From contig NC_092573.1 of assembly GCF_037975245.1 (NCBI RefSeq), positions 2,106,501 through 2,170,500 of the forward strand: DNA of 64,000 nt. Direction: 5' to 3'. The notes under the pieces are model-generated. The model saw only the letters and a program-made list of their open reading frames with translations. It did no database searches and was not told the origin of the DNA. Below, in pieces: positions 46,401 to 57,432 of this stretch. Every line of letters starts with the position of its first letter. The stretch's first letter is position 1. Source of the stretch: Apostichopus japonicus (lineage: Eukaryota; Echinodermata; Holothuroidea; Aspidochirotida; Stichopodidae). Both the position numbers and the translations under genes were made by a program.

Positions 46401-49400
46401 TTTTCATATTCGTTCTGGGAAGAGAACATCCTACCATAAGCTGTGATGTTACAAAACAACTACATATCGAATCATCTTTCTTTCCCAATTCAATTGTGGG
46501 CTCTAAGAAAGAAAGTTGTTGGGTTTCCACATCTTCCTGAAAAAGTTTGGAAGAATCTTTCTGCTTAGACTTACTTGAGAAGATATAGGGCGTAGGCCTC
46601 GTAATATTTGCCAGTGGTAGGACCGATCAACTGTCCACCACCTGTCATTTTGTTGTTGTCTTTCATCCAGGCCGGTGCAGACCAGGGAGAAGCGATTAAA
46701 TTGATCTTCCTCTTACTCATTGCCTGTGCTCTCTTTATGATTGGTATCTGTGACATCATATGAAAGCAAAAAAAAAAAGTGGGCCATTATCAGAAAGCTA
46801 TAAGATTCATTTTAAATCCTAACTTTCGACTTTCTGACCCTGTATTCTAAGTATTCTAAATATAAACATTGACAAATGGATTTCCAGCATTATGTCAGCC
46901 TACTTCCCACCTTTCAGTACTCCTTATCATTAACATACAATGTTTAATACCGAACAACGTTACTTCCTTCTTCGACAAACAAGAAAGCAATCAACTGCCA
47001 AGTGTTTGTTTACGGAAGGTAACAGAGGCATTGTAAATGAAGATGATATAATGGAACCATTATGGCCAGGTTCCAATGTCTGTTCCTCTTTTACGATGCT
47101 GTAAAGAAGTGTACAAATTATGGCTAGGAATTCAGTTTGCAGTGTTCATGCATAAATACTGTAATCTGTTACCTTTACACAAGGTTTGTACCTATACATA
47201 ACTTGTAATTTGTAAAACTTAATGATAACTGGGCATATATTAATACCAACCTGTCTCACAGAGTACAATAAGGTCTTGGAAGTAGTGCTATGATGTTTAT
47301 TGAGGTGACTGTACCTACAGACAGACAGTACACTAGGGTACAGAGAATGGAATCTACTGTAAGAATATGTACTAATGTGCAGTACTACCAAAAGTTTGAT
47401 GACCATTCAATAATAAGTCAATGCAATTTCAGCACACAAGTCAAATAAATTCTTCATAAAATTGACTATTCTGTTGCATCTGAGGGACTGCCTTGTACTG
47501 TTAATGATCTGTGTTAATTAACGTGGTAGTCCAACCGCTTTAAGCGGTGAGCTTATCACAAAAAAAAGCAGAATATCACAGAATAAGGCGTTTACAAACT
47601 TGGGATGATTCTCAAAAGCATCCTGCACTGATAGAACAGTACAGTAATTACTTTTATTGTGGTTCGTCACCAAAAAAAAAAAAATCTTCTTTGTTAGTTT
47701 TACCTTATGATTTGTCCACCCAATTCATCTTTTAAGGCTTTCACAGCACTATAGCAATGCATAGGTATACAGTAACAATATGCCCATTTTTTTTATTTGG
47801 ATTACTATGTTTTGCCAAACATATCTTTACCTTGTACTGAAAGTCTTCTTCAACAAGTTTAAATTTCTGCATGGAAAAATCCTTAGCGTAATCGTCATAG
47901 GAATATATCCGTAGTGAAAAGTCGCAGCTGGCAACGGGCACTCTGCCAAATGTGTACTCGATACCTGCAACGAATTAACAACACAAAGTAAAGAAGATTT
48001 ACAAACTTGATTTTCTTACAGACACACAAACTTATGAAATTTAGACTGTAAAGTCGCTGACCATCTTGCTCTCAAATGACAGTGCACACTATAGGGCCCT
48101 ACCCAAAGGTGGGTCACAAAATATCAATTTTAGGTGGGTTGCAGGATTTTTGTGCACACTGGAAAGTCTACAACTTTCTTGCCAATGTCCATAGTCCAAG
48201 GAAGCTTTCCCTGCATTCTGAGCAATGGTTCTGAGGAAAAGTGGTCTAGCAGGACCAGGCTCAGCTCTCATGAAAGCTCCTGAGATGTGGGCCTAAAAGT
48301 CATGGAGAGCTACAGTAACCAACAGATACATTAAACCTTGGAAATCTGTGCAAAGAGACTTAACAGTCTTGACAAACCTAAACATTGCAAAGAAACAAGA
48401 AAATAATGGTGTGAATTGAAAATTTTTGTTGAAAGAATTGTTTTTTTAGGTAAAGCCATAGTAAACTATAATAATTAGCATTATATAGCATAGAATCCAG
48501 TCTGAATGGGTTGCTCAATGCACTTTTCAGGTGCCAAAATAAAAGTGACCAAATAATAACACTTAGAAAATAGAACATAATAATTAATCATTTGCATACT
48601 ACTGTATTTCCAACAAACTCACTGTCGACAAAAATACCTGTTTCATATTTTTGCTGCTTGATATCGTTTGTAAATCCCCACCCCCCCTCCCTCCCCGACT
48701 GATTAACGTAGGGACAGGAACCATTTTGGCAGGGCCAGAGAAGTATGAAGGATTTGATATAGGAGAGGGGTGGCCCTGGGGTCATTGAAGAGGTCACCTG
48801 TGAAAGAGAGGGGGTCTGAGTTTAGACCTCAAATGGTCCAGTCTGAGGTATATTGAGACTATAAAATAGGTTTACAATAAGGTGTAAGGTGCAAGGTTGT
48901 GCTAATAAATACTCTTCATGTTTTGTGTGGAGTTCAAAAGGGAGGGGGGGGGAGGACACTGTACACCCGGTTGAGTGGGCTAACCCTTCCCAGACTTCCC
49001 AGACCCGGTTGAGTGGTCTGACCCTCCCCCTCCTCGAATGATGATGTAGGTGGGGCCAAAATACACATAGATCCGTTCACCCCAGGAGAAGACTCAAATA
49101 GTCACATAATAAGTTCCATACCTGATGGGTGAAAGTAAGATTTGAGTAAGTTATCTTGAGCTGGTTTGCTGAGGTTCAATATGTTATAACCGGCAGAATC
49201 TGTGAAAGCACCACCAAAGCCAGTCATCTTCTGGTACTGAGCTGTTGAATTAACAGTATACCTAACTGTGGTATCTGTGGAAATCAAAGTAAAAACATTT
49301 CAACCGATATAAATTTGATCATGAGAAATTGTGATAATTGTTCCAGTTGTAAAATGTAAAGAAACATGATATTTCTTTTATTTTTCATTCATACTTATTG

Positions 49401-52400
49401 AACATCCTTCAAGTATAAACCATAGTTTTGTTTCACAGTTCAAATCATATAATATAATTTTACATTGACATGCAGGTCTGAGTAGTGGGTCTATATCAGC
49501 TTTTTGCAGCTCATTGTTATTGTCAGAGTACCACTTTCCACCAGATTCCCTCAAAGTACTGTTGTCTGAACAGCAAATTTGGTTTTCCGAAGAAAAATGT
49601 AGCAACAGAACAAAGGCCATTTTGTACACTGTAGGAGAGATGTGTAGGTTGGTATTTAATAGGACACCAGCTTTTGTGGGTGATCTAGCAAATTACCTGT
49701 TTGGGAGCTAGTTTAGTTATAGAACAATGTAATTTGAATTTGATTGTAAACAACTAGTCCTCTGCCAGATGACCTCCACAGCTGATTTTTATTGTCTGAA
49801 CAGATAGATATTTGGTCACCTCCGACGACCTGGACTAATGTACTGTACCATTGAAAATTTGACCTGTCATTGTTTGGTGGCATGGCAGAAAACATGCTGT
49901 AAGTATGAGGAAATTGTGTCAAGATGGAATCTATTGATATGAGAGATAATTCCTTATAGCTTTTAATAGATGGTGCTGACAGAGCTCCTTGCCAAACAAC
50001 AAAGCTGGTACTACAGTTAATATTACAACCTACAGTATCATATGATTTACAATACTGTGGATCAACTGTTCACACACCACCTTGTCTATGAAATCATTCA
50101 AAGGTTAACACAAACTACTCTATTTACAACACAATTTGCATACAATCGCATATATAGGTCATTCCAGGAGATTGTTCATTTGAGTATTTGGCACGCATGT
50201 AAACCTTACTGTACAGGTACTGTTGGATGAAGTGTAACAACTGTATTGTTAACTATAAATGTAACATTTGGTGTTGATGAAATTAAAGGAAATTTTGTGG
50301 CATTCAAAAACTCCAAAATGCTTTGATAGTAAACCTTACAAAACTAGTTGGGGGAAACTCAGTTGCTTGTCTAAATTAAGACTACATGTTTCATACATAC
50401 ATACTGTACAGCACAAATGTTTCAAATCGTAGGGAATTGATTCTTTCTTCCAAAATTAAATTACAATATCCATGTTGATATATATGTAGGGGGTTAAATT
50501 ACATTACAATATCCATGTTGATATATATGTAGGGGGTTAAATTACATTACAATATCCATGTTGATATATATGTAGGGGGTTAAATTACATGACAATATCC
50601 ATGTTGATATATGTAGGGGGTTAAATTACATGACAATATCCATGTTGATATATATGTAGGGGGTTAAATTACATTACAATATCCATGTTGATATATATGT
50701 AGGGGGTTAAATTACATTACAATATCCATGTTGATATATATGTAGGGGGTTAAATTACATTACAATATCCATGTTGATATATATGTAGGGGGTTAAATTA
50801 CATTACAATATCCATGTTGATATATGTAGGGGGTTAAATTACATTACAATATCCATGTTGATATATATGTAAGGTGTTCAGTTGTGGATCTTACTTATCT
50901 TACTTATATCGGGATATACCAGGCCCACAGCACACATCTACATACGAACAGTACACTGATGTTCATATTTATGCAATGTTCACTGACTTTTAACAAAAAC
51001 ATGAGTTTAGCTTATTTTTTTACATTGAGCGATTTCTGAATCATATTATTCGCAAAATTACAATGCAGTGTCCTGGGCAACTTTGTTTATGTGGGTATAC
51101 GTACTGTGTGTACATGTTTACTGTTAACACTACGTACCAAACTTTGAATATCAACTAATAGGAACTTTCAATGCTACTTTATACTACTGTGTTATTATTA
51201 TGTGTGGAGTTCTGTGGAATTTGTTAGCTCCCTAGACGACCTCCACAAGGAAAATGATAAAATGTGGTGTCCTTACTGTATGTGTACAAGGGTTCATATT
51301 TTCCCATTTCATGGTTCAAATGTTTACATCAAATTAGCATACTGTATTACCAACGATGACAGTTTTATACTTTATTCCTGTTTTCATTATCCTAAATTTT
51401 TCTTTGCTAGAGTATACAGTATGTATTGTTTAACACACAATGAGAATTGTAAAAACACAAAACTGGCCATTTACAAAGTTCTAACCCACCTCAATTTTGG
51501 ATACCTTTCTAACTAAACAATGCATGATACTTCAATGCTGTGTATGCATTTTTGCAAAATAAACTAAACATATACTGTAGCTTCCTGCTTTTAAGAGTTT
51601 ACCATAATCGGACAGGAAAGAAGAAACACAATTACGTCCCCTGATAAAGAAAATTAATCTTCAAAACCTGACCTGAAATCCATATCCATGGCACTGTTTA
51701 TTTAATTTTTGAACGGCTCTATTACTTGTAAATGTGTTATTTTTCTTTCCTTCTATTTCTCTTGCCTTGCATGGCAACCTTTATTCACAACCTACAGTAA
51801 ACTCTAAGCTATCAAAACAAAGTAGTTAGTACTGTATATTTTTCGAAGGTGACTGACCAGGAAGGCTGTTCCTTGACCATGATGTCACTAAATTCAAAAC
51901 TTTTGATGGTTTCAGCCAATTAATTAATCAGATCGAGTTTCATCTTGCAAAGACAGTTTTAATGCCTTGAAATTCAAGGCCTTTTACTAGCTTTTAACCC
52001 CTACAGATTTTGATTTTTGCCAGCAGAAGGGGGAAAAAAGGCACCAGTTGGGCATTTTTCTGCCAGTAGATATTACCAACATGGTACTTTGGGTAACAAT
52101 CGTCAGTCACAGAATTGGCAAGACTTCTGTACTACTGTCATATAATCCCTGTTTTACTGCTTAAGCTTATTATCAGCAACTATTATTGGGCTGCTCTCAA
52201 AAAGCCTATTTAGTAGACTGAAGTGTGTTGTTATCCAGGAAAATGCTGGTGAGAACTGCCTTGTAGCCAAATGCTGTACACTATAGATACATGTTTTTTA
52301 TACATAATTGGTATCTTTTAGCAAACTTGTGGCTAAACTTGAGGATATCTAGGCATGATTTCCAAAAATTGATGTACATTTCTAGCATTTGGATTTTGAA

Positions 52401-55400
52401 TGACCATACAGTAGCTGTTGCTAGGGAAACCATGAAATTACCTTTTTTCTTATGCAAAATTCTGTATATTAAGACTTTAATCCCAATGTTCTGTACAGAA
52501 CACTTCAGCAATTCTGGGTTCCCATAGTTATCATCACACAGGTAGTCTTTATTTTTAAAGTGATAACACATGAAATACCTGAAGCATTGCTTTTTTTGCT
52601 AATCTTGTAAGTCCTCTTGGCTAATCTATCTCCATGCTGACTGGAAGTGTAGACGGCGAATGTTCCAGAGCTCAAAGGTTCGTAACTGTCTACCGTGTCG
52701 CAGTACGTTGCTGAGCAGACGCATGTGAATGAGCTGGACCCAGGAAACTCTCTTGGCTTGCACTCATTTCGGGCTGAAAATAATAGGATAAAGAAAACTG
52801 AGAAATGAAGGACCCATAATTAAATATAATATACCGGTTTCGAACCTCTGGACATACAATCAGCGTCCATTGCCTAGTGGTTAGGGTGTCTGCATATAAA
52901 GCGGGAGGCCTGGGTTCGAATCCCGGCGGAGACTGGAAGTTTTTTCACTGTTCTGGATTTTCCAACTCACTACGATTTCAGGTATATATTATACTCATTT
53001 GCCTTTGTTGTTTACCTCCATTTCATTAACAAAGTCTGTTCAAAGTATCTCTTTCGAGATCCGGCTTAAGGAATCACAAATGATTTCGAGTTGGTTAGCA
53101 TCATGTTTAATCACATGAGTAAGGCAAAATATGTCACCAAAACAGAACTAGATATTGTTCGTTACAGGTGAAAAAACGCCTACAGTGGAATAACGACCTT
53201 CCTTACCGGTTTCGAACCTCTGGACATACAATCAGCGTCCATACAGTAGCCTAGTGGTTAAGGTGTCCGCATACAGTATATACAGGTACTGTAGTAAACC
53301 AATATAGAATAACACACCAGAAAAGTTAAAACTTCACGAACGGTTTCGTCCTTTTGGGACTCATCAGGCGAAGGTCAAGTATGGAAAAAACAGTGATTTT
53401 GCTAGTTTTAAGTTGCATATCACCAAGTGCATCAAACTGATCACAAAAGTTATTGGACAAGTTTTTAAAGAAAGTATGTTAGAGGGCATCAAAGGTAAAC
53501 ACTTCTCTCTAATAGTTGATGAAACAACTGACATTTCAGTTGATAAGAAGTTCGCCATTATGGCATTTCAACGATTCTTTCAGGTCCCGTGAAGTTAAAG
53601 GATGTACAAATATATAAAGCAAGAGAATTCCTCAATATATGTTACTTGATAAAGCAAACCACCTGTATTTGACCTTGCATTACCTATAACACATAATTTA
53701 AGTGTGACATGAACGCATTATTGCATTCAGACAAAACTGATCAATTTGTACAGTACTTAGCACTTTGATGAGCTCAATCTACATTTTCATAGTTTGAAGG
53801 CAAGAGTTTACGACACAAATGGGAATTAAAAGGCTATTTCTCTGATAGACTTTGGAGTTAAGTTATTATCACAATGCCAATAAATTTGGAAATCCTAAGC
53901 TTCTGATTTGTTAGAAACGATGAAACTGCATTGCTTGGACATGTTGAAAGAATGCATCGGTCAAGTGGAGAAAAGACTCCCTGATCAAAATAATGTGATC
54001 AGTGGTCTGACAGCACTCTGCCCTGATGTCATCCTTAGTCTAGTCAAACATGGCAATATGTTTCACGAAGTTACCATTCCAATATCTACTGTGCAAAAAC
54101 GTATATAATTCAAGAACAATGTTATCACATTATCCATGTTGACTTGTGGTTTGGCACAGGTGGGGCACCAGTGAAAAGGTGCTTAAATGTAGGTTTTCTG
54201 GGAACTTTTGTGAGGCACCAAACATTTTGTCGGGGGAGCATGCCTCCCAGTCCCCCTCCCCCAGATTAATTAAATGAAAGTGTTCCTATTTTAAATTACT
54301 ATATCTGCCTTTCTAGTTATACCTCTAAAGGATCCGTTGTGGATGCAGGTCTAAGTAGAATTCTATGCTAAGTGGACCTCTATATTACTTTAGTTACTGG
54401 TCATCAGGTCATGGCTGGCTATGGCTACCAGTATATGGAATGTGTATGCCAGCTTTTTAATTGAGTCTTGACCAAACCAGAATTTCTATAGCCATTACAA
54501 TTAAAACAAAGAACCAACAGAAACCACATTCTCTGATAAACATAAAAAACTCTACAAGAAAGAGCTATATTTCCTGGCATCAAGTCTACAAGAGTTCTGA
54601 AGCTTCTTACGATGACCACCGGTATGAGTCGTTGTACTCAACTCTGGCAACCCTTTAGTAACATTTTCATCATATAGTTAAACACCAGAAATAATTTTGT
54701 AAACTTCAATCATGTCACCTCTTAATCTCCTAAATTTTAAAGTTGGCATATATTGAGCTTTCTCAATCTATCAGAATACTCAAAGTTCTTTACTCCAAGT
54801 TATGTTCTTATTTAAGGTTATTATAGGTAATAAATCTGTTTTATCCTCCAAGGGATTACAATTTCATTTTTGTAACGGCATTAATAATCCAACATGGAGA
54901 TTGCAGGGACTGAGCAGGACCCCTCTCCATTTCTTATCAAACCTCTTGATAAGAAAATTTGACGAAAACATATATTTTTACATGTTTTTACCCCTGTCTA
55001 GTACAATGTTTTGTCCCAGAGTCCCACCCAAAGATAGATCTTGAGATGCAATCTACTTGTACCAATGGAGTGCATCAACTAAACTTGGGCAAACAATTTT
55101 TGCCTTTTTTTATACACGATTTGGCCGGTAATTTCCCTAAATTTGGCCAGTTGTGTCACAGAAAAACTGGCAAACCTGACCCTAACTCTTAAATATGTGT
55201 CCTAAATGATGATATCATGTCAGTGGCCACCTAAGGATGGACAATTGTTTGCAACACCTTCACCTTAGAAAAAGAAGCATAATCAAGTTTAGGCTTTCTT
55301 AGATCTTAAACTGAAGGGTTGGTAACTGACCAGTGCCATACAGTAATGCTTATGGCTATTCTAAAACATGACAGCCTATATTATTTATATGCATATATTA

Positions 55401-55894
55401 AGTTTGCGCTGTCCTAGCATCGCCACTTTGCTTAGAAAGTTAGAGTCTTAGTAAGAGAAGTCAAAACCTTGATCAGCAATGACTAAGTTAGTTACGTAAG
55501 CTACAGTAGGCCTAACCAAAAGTTAGGCCTACGGTTACATGGGCTGTAGGCCTACAGTAGCATTATTCACAAAACAAACTAGAGACCAGCACTGCAGTAC
55601 ACACTTCGGATAGCCTACATGTACTGTAGGTTAGGCCTATAGTAATGCCACCAATGGTACTTATAAACGTTATGTTACAAACGCAGCGCGCTGTATTAAA
55701 GTTAGGTGTCATATCAATATCGTTATGAAACTTTGCTCGATATTAGGACAGTTGTAGGTAAGGTTGTAGGACAAACTTATTTTTTACTTACCACTGTTAA
55801 CAAACGTGAATATTGCACAGAACACAGTACACATGAATACATGCTGAAGTATCCATGGATGTTGTGTGGGGAACAAACTTGCCAGCTTCTTCAT
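37346..55894 (-). CDS. GBA1: Lysosomal acid glucosylceramidase (GH30), complete, 10 exons
   Basis: The enzyme hydrolyses glucosylceramide to glucose and ceramide in the lysosome. Exons 55894-55792, 52773-52579, 49274-49122, 47964-47831, 46747-46575, 46123-45886, 40446-40225, 39788-39625, 38708-38586 and 37445-37346 join with GT-AG introns and matching phases into 1605 nt, 534 aa plus stop. Human GBA1 is 536 aa. The first 34 residues include a hydrophobic signal peptide ([16 protein letters not shown]). The N-terminal Cys cluster (NECK, FTCVC, TYC) is conserved. The TIM barrel carries the acid/base in LNEPSAG (Glu273) and the nucleophile in YTESSNG (Glu377), close to the human positions. Asn sequons include NAS, NST, NLT, NYS and NSS. 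The start is the ATG opening the signal peptide. Introns are large and repeat-laden. I see no disabling change. Confidence 0.96.
38586..38708 (-). CDS. GBA1: GBA1 exon 9
   Basis: The acceptor is TTCTTTGTAG and the donor GTGAGT; it leaves in phase 2. It encodes [17 protein letters not shown] and [13 protein letters not shown], the C-terminal beta-domain. Confidence 0.95.
38790..39565. repeat. ~59-bp tandem array in GBA1 intron 8
   Basis: Four near-identical units (GTGTTGAAGTGGTTGAAACC starts at 39098, 39157 and 39218, with variants at 39039 and 39277) sit in a longer field of diverged copies (GTGTTGCGGTGGTTGACATC). Confidence 0.88.
39625..39788 (-). CDS. GBA1: GBA1 exon 8
   Basis: The acceptor is TTTGTTGCAG and the donor GTAAGC. 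It encodes [20 protein letters not shown], then [11 protein letters not shown] and [12 protein letters not shown], the strongly conserved GW.DWNLAL and GPNW block. Confidence 0.97.
40225..40446 (-). CDS. GBA1: GBA1 exon 7 (nucleophile Glu)
   Basis: The acceptor is CTTCTCTAG and the donor GTGAGG; phase 0 on both sides, 74 codons. It encodes [19 protein letters not shown], then [16 protein letters not shown], with the nucleophile Glu377 in YTES. The residues after it (SSNG) differ from the mammalian EACVG loop. Confidence 0.96.
41505..41790. repeat. ~40-47 bp degenerate tandem array in GBA1 intron 6
   Basis: Repeated CCCACACACAAAGTAATAAG then TTCAATGCTCCTTTAA-like units, about six copies with drift. 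Confidence 0.8.
43273..43927. repeat. 231-bp tandem triplication in GBA1 intron 6
   Basis: Units start GAACAGTTCCCTTGTGAT at 43273, 43504 and 43735. They are closely similar with small indels, and the third is shortened. No coding content. Confidence 0.93.
44450..44645. repeat. ~53-60 bp tandem repeat in GBA1 intron 6
   Basis: Three to four copies of a unit containing TTACTCTCATTGGTGGAAAA then TGAACATGTGATAGCTAAGT. Confidence 0.85.
45886..46123 (-). CDS. GBA1: GBA1 exon 6 (acid/base Glu)
   Basis: The acceptor is CGTTTTCAG and the donor GTGAGT. It encodes [20 protein letters not shown], then [12 protein letters not shown] and [17 protein letters not shown]. The NEP carries the catalytic acid/base Glu273. 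Confidence 0.97.
46575..46747 (-). CDS. GBA1: GBA1 exon 5
   Basis: The acceptor is GATGTCACAG and the donor GTAAGT; it leaves in phase 2. It encodes [10 protein letters not shown], then [16 protein letters not shown], with the substrate-pocket Trp of ASPW. Confidence 0.96.
47831..47964 (-). CDS. GBA1: GBA1 exon 4
   Basis: The acceptor is AATTCGTTGCAG and the donor GTAAAG; it ends in phase 0. It encodes [20 protein letters not shown], then YDDYAKDF and EEDFQYK, matching the RVPMASCDFS strand of the family, including the substrate-pocket Asp. Confidence 0.96.
49122..49274 (-). CDS. GBA1: GBA1 exon 3
   Basis: The acceptor is GATTTCCACAG and the donor GTATGG; phase 1 in and out. It encodes [20 protein letters not shown], then [16 protein letters not shown], the first barrel strand with the conserved GFGGA(F/M)TD. 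Confidence 0.96.
50452..50872. repeat. 43-bp tandem array (~10 copies) in GBA1 intron 2
   Basis: The unit GGGGGTTAAATTACATTACA, then ATATCCATGTTGATATATAT and GTA, is almost invariant, with minor TA-dinucleotide length changes and ACATGACA variants. Confidence 0.95.
52579..52773 (-). CDS. GBA1: GBA1 exon 2 (N-terminal Cys-rich strand)
   Basis: The acceptor is TTATTTTCAG and the donor GTATTT; phase 1 in and out. It encodes [20 protein letters not shown] and [13 protein letters not shown]. The four Cys match the two N-terminal disulfides of the family. The human first glycosylation site CNATYC reads CSATYC here, so that sequon is lost. Confidence 0.95.
52834..53030 (+). mobile_element. tRNA-derived SINE-like copy (GBA1 intron 1)
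   Basis: A tRNA-like stretch at about 52862-52932 shows an A box (TTGCCTAGTGGTTAGGGTGT) and a perfect B box (GGGTTCGAATCCCGG), with a CATATAAAGCGGG anticodon-arm-like piece. The acceptor arms pair poorly, so it is a tRNA-derived repeat and not a functional tRNA. It is preceded by TTTCGAACCTCTGGACATAC, which recurs before a second copy. Confidence 0.65.
53205..53290 (+). mobile_element. Second, truncated SINE-like copy
   Basis: It repeats the ACCGGTTTCGAACCTCTGGA...CAGCGTCCA segment, then an A box (GCCTAGTGGTTAAGGTGTCC). It loses the rest, including the B box. Confidence 0.65.
53395..54108 (+). pseudogene. hAT-family transposase remnants in GBA1 intron 1
   Basis: Two separated coding relics. 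At 53395-53592 the frame reads [19 protein letters not shown] then [20 protein letters not shown] and FAIMAF, the conserved F-S-x-x-x-D-E-(T/S)-T-D-(I/V)-S of hAT-like transposases, and ends in TGA. At 53908-54108 another frame carries [19 protein letters not shown], resembling the mid-C-terminal helical part. The stretch between has no open homologous frame. It lies opposite to GBA1 and is degenerate. Confidence 0.7.
54109..55791. other. GBA1 intron 1, remainder
   Basis: No exon recognised. Around 55505-55640 there are repeated TAGGCCTA words close to exon 1. Confidence 0.5.
55792..55894 (-). CDS. GBA1: GBA1 exon 1 (signal peptide)
   Basis: The ATG is at 55894 and the donor GTAAGT follows ...FTFVNS plus one base. 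It encodes [20 protein letters not shown] followed by a hydrophobic core. The opposite-strand frame over this region is a shadow. Confidence 0.92.
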
Positions 55895-57432
55895 TTTGTA
55901 TTGTCTTCAATTCCTGATTAAAATGGTCGTTTCTCAATTGAAACGAATACAGCTTCGTTGACTTAAACGTCGAAACCAGTCTTTAAAGTATTAAGTTTGA
56001 TACTGTCGGCAGTGCGTCAAACAATATTATGCAACACAACACTGAAATGATTTTATGCTACACACCTACGGCTGCTTGCAGAGATATCGTACGACTCGAC
56101 TCAGGTCGGTGCGTAAAGACCGGATGTCAACAAACGGTACAACAGTATGGAAGCTTACAAACGACACTGCATTGCAGATTTACGTATAAACAGATCGAAC
56201 ATAGGAGTGGGACATAGCGAGCATATACCTCCAACCCATGAGTAATTGGCGGTTCATTCATACTTAGTAAAGATTCCTAAATCCTATTGGTCCATTCAGG
56301 TCAGCTGACCGTGGTTAATCCTCTGAGTAACGCACGGTAAAATTACCGGCGGATGAATACAATTGTTACCATGTTTTGTCGTCTGCTTTGATGAGCTATC
56401 GAAATACATCAAAAACACAAAATCTTGTTCAAAAGTCTTGCAAGATGCCATCAGAGGTAAAGGACGCGAAAACATGGATCCGCACTCGAGTCTAGGCCAA
56501 AGTGTGGGCTGCACAGCTGTTGCCTCCAACAATGACATTAACGTTACTGCTGCTGTTAGGGCTGAAACGTCTAACATGTCCAAACTGTTTTCCAAATGTT
56601 CTTTCCAAAGTCCTGTGAATGTTTACTTCCAAAATTCATAGTTATATCCGTATTAAAACACCAAACAGTTGTGGATGCTATGAGTTTAAATATATCCAGT
56701 ATCTGTCCGTAATTAAATGTTAGCTAGGCCGTTATGTTGCTCATAGTGTTATAAATTTAAAGTTAAACGACCGCAGTGCCAAGCACTGTGTAGTGTGTAC
56801 GTTCAAGTGAGTGTACGTACGTAGGTACGGTACGGTACGTACCGTACGTGTTCAATACAAGGCCTACTATGTTATCGTATGACTGTATACCATACGTATA
56901 CATGTTTGTCCCTAGAATGGTTGATATGTATGTATGTATGTATATGTGATCTTCCCGCAAGCAGGAACTCGCGAAAGAAGCCATGGAGGCTTATAGACTC
57001 GCAAGCTGACCGAAGCCAATCTCTCGGCACACATCCATTTAACGTCCATGTCGGGAAGTTGTTATTGAACAACACCCTTGCCAGACGATATGGGAACCAG
57101 AAGCTGTAGGGTATTGATATGATGAAGCCAACTAGTAATTGTTTGTAGTTCCTTGTTATTGAGACCTTTCAAAAATAGTTTTATGGCCGCAATATTGCCA
57201 AACATTAGTTAAAATGTTATTATGGTTCATCTTTTATGAATGACAGCCTTTCAAAGACGTTTCCTTTATAATTATTCACTATCGTTCAGTATTACTTTAT
57301 AATTGCACATGTATATTGTTATGCTGGTATTCGACTTACGGGGCATCACTTTAATAAATCTTTGGTTATATGTAACCAAAAATTTTGTTTTATGATTTTT
57401 TCCCCCACGCAAATGGTAGTGTATGAATGAAC
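55895..57432. other. GBA1 upstream region; unassigned frames
   Basis: The GBA1 5' UTR and promoter should lie here; I see no clear TATA box. Open frames overlap at 56363-56641 (+) and 56296-56595 (-). Neither has a recognised motif, though the + frame ends at a natural stop and could be an exon. A palindromic ACGGTACGTACCGT cluster lies near 56835. TTAATCCTCTGAGTAACGCA near 56316 is a relic of the foldback family at 57433. Confidence 0.4.

Noticed and set aside
52862-52932. Functional tRNA gene
   Set aside because: Both Pol III boxes are present, but the acceptor arms mispair and a truncated sister copy lies nearby, so a SINE-like repeat fits better.
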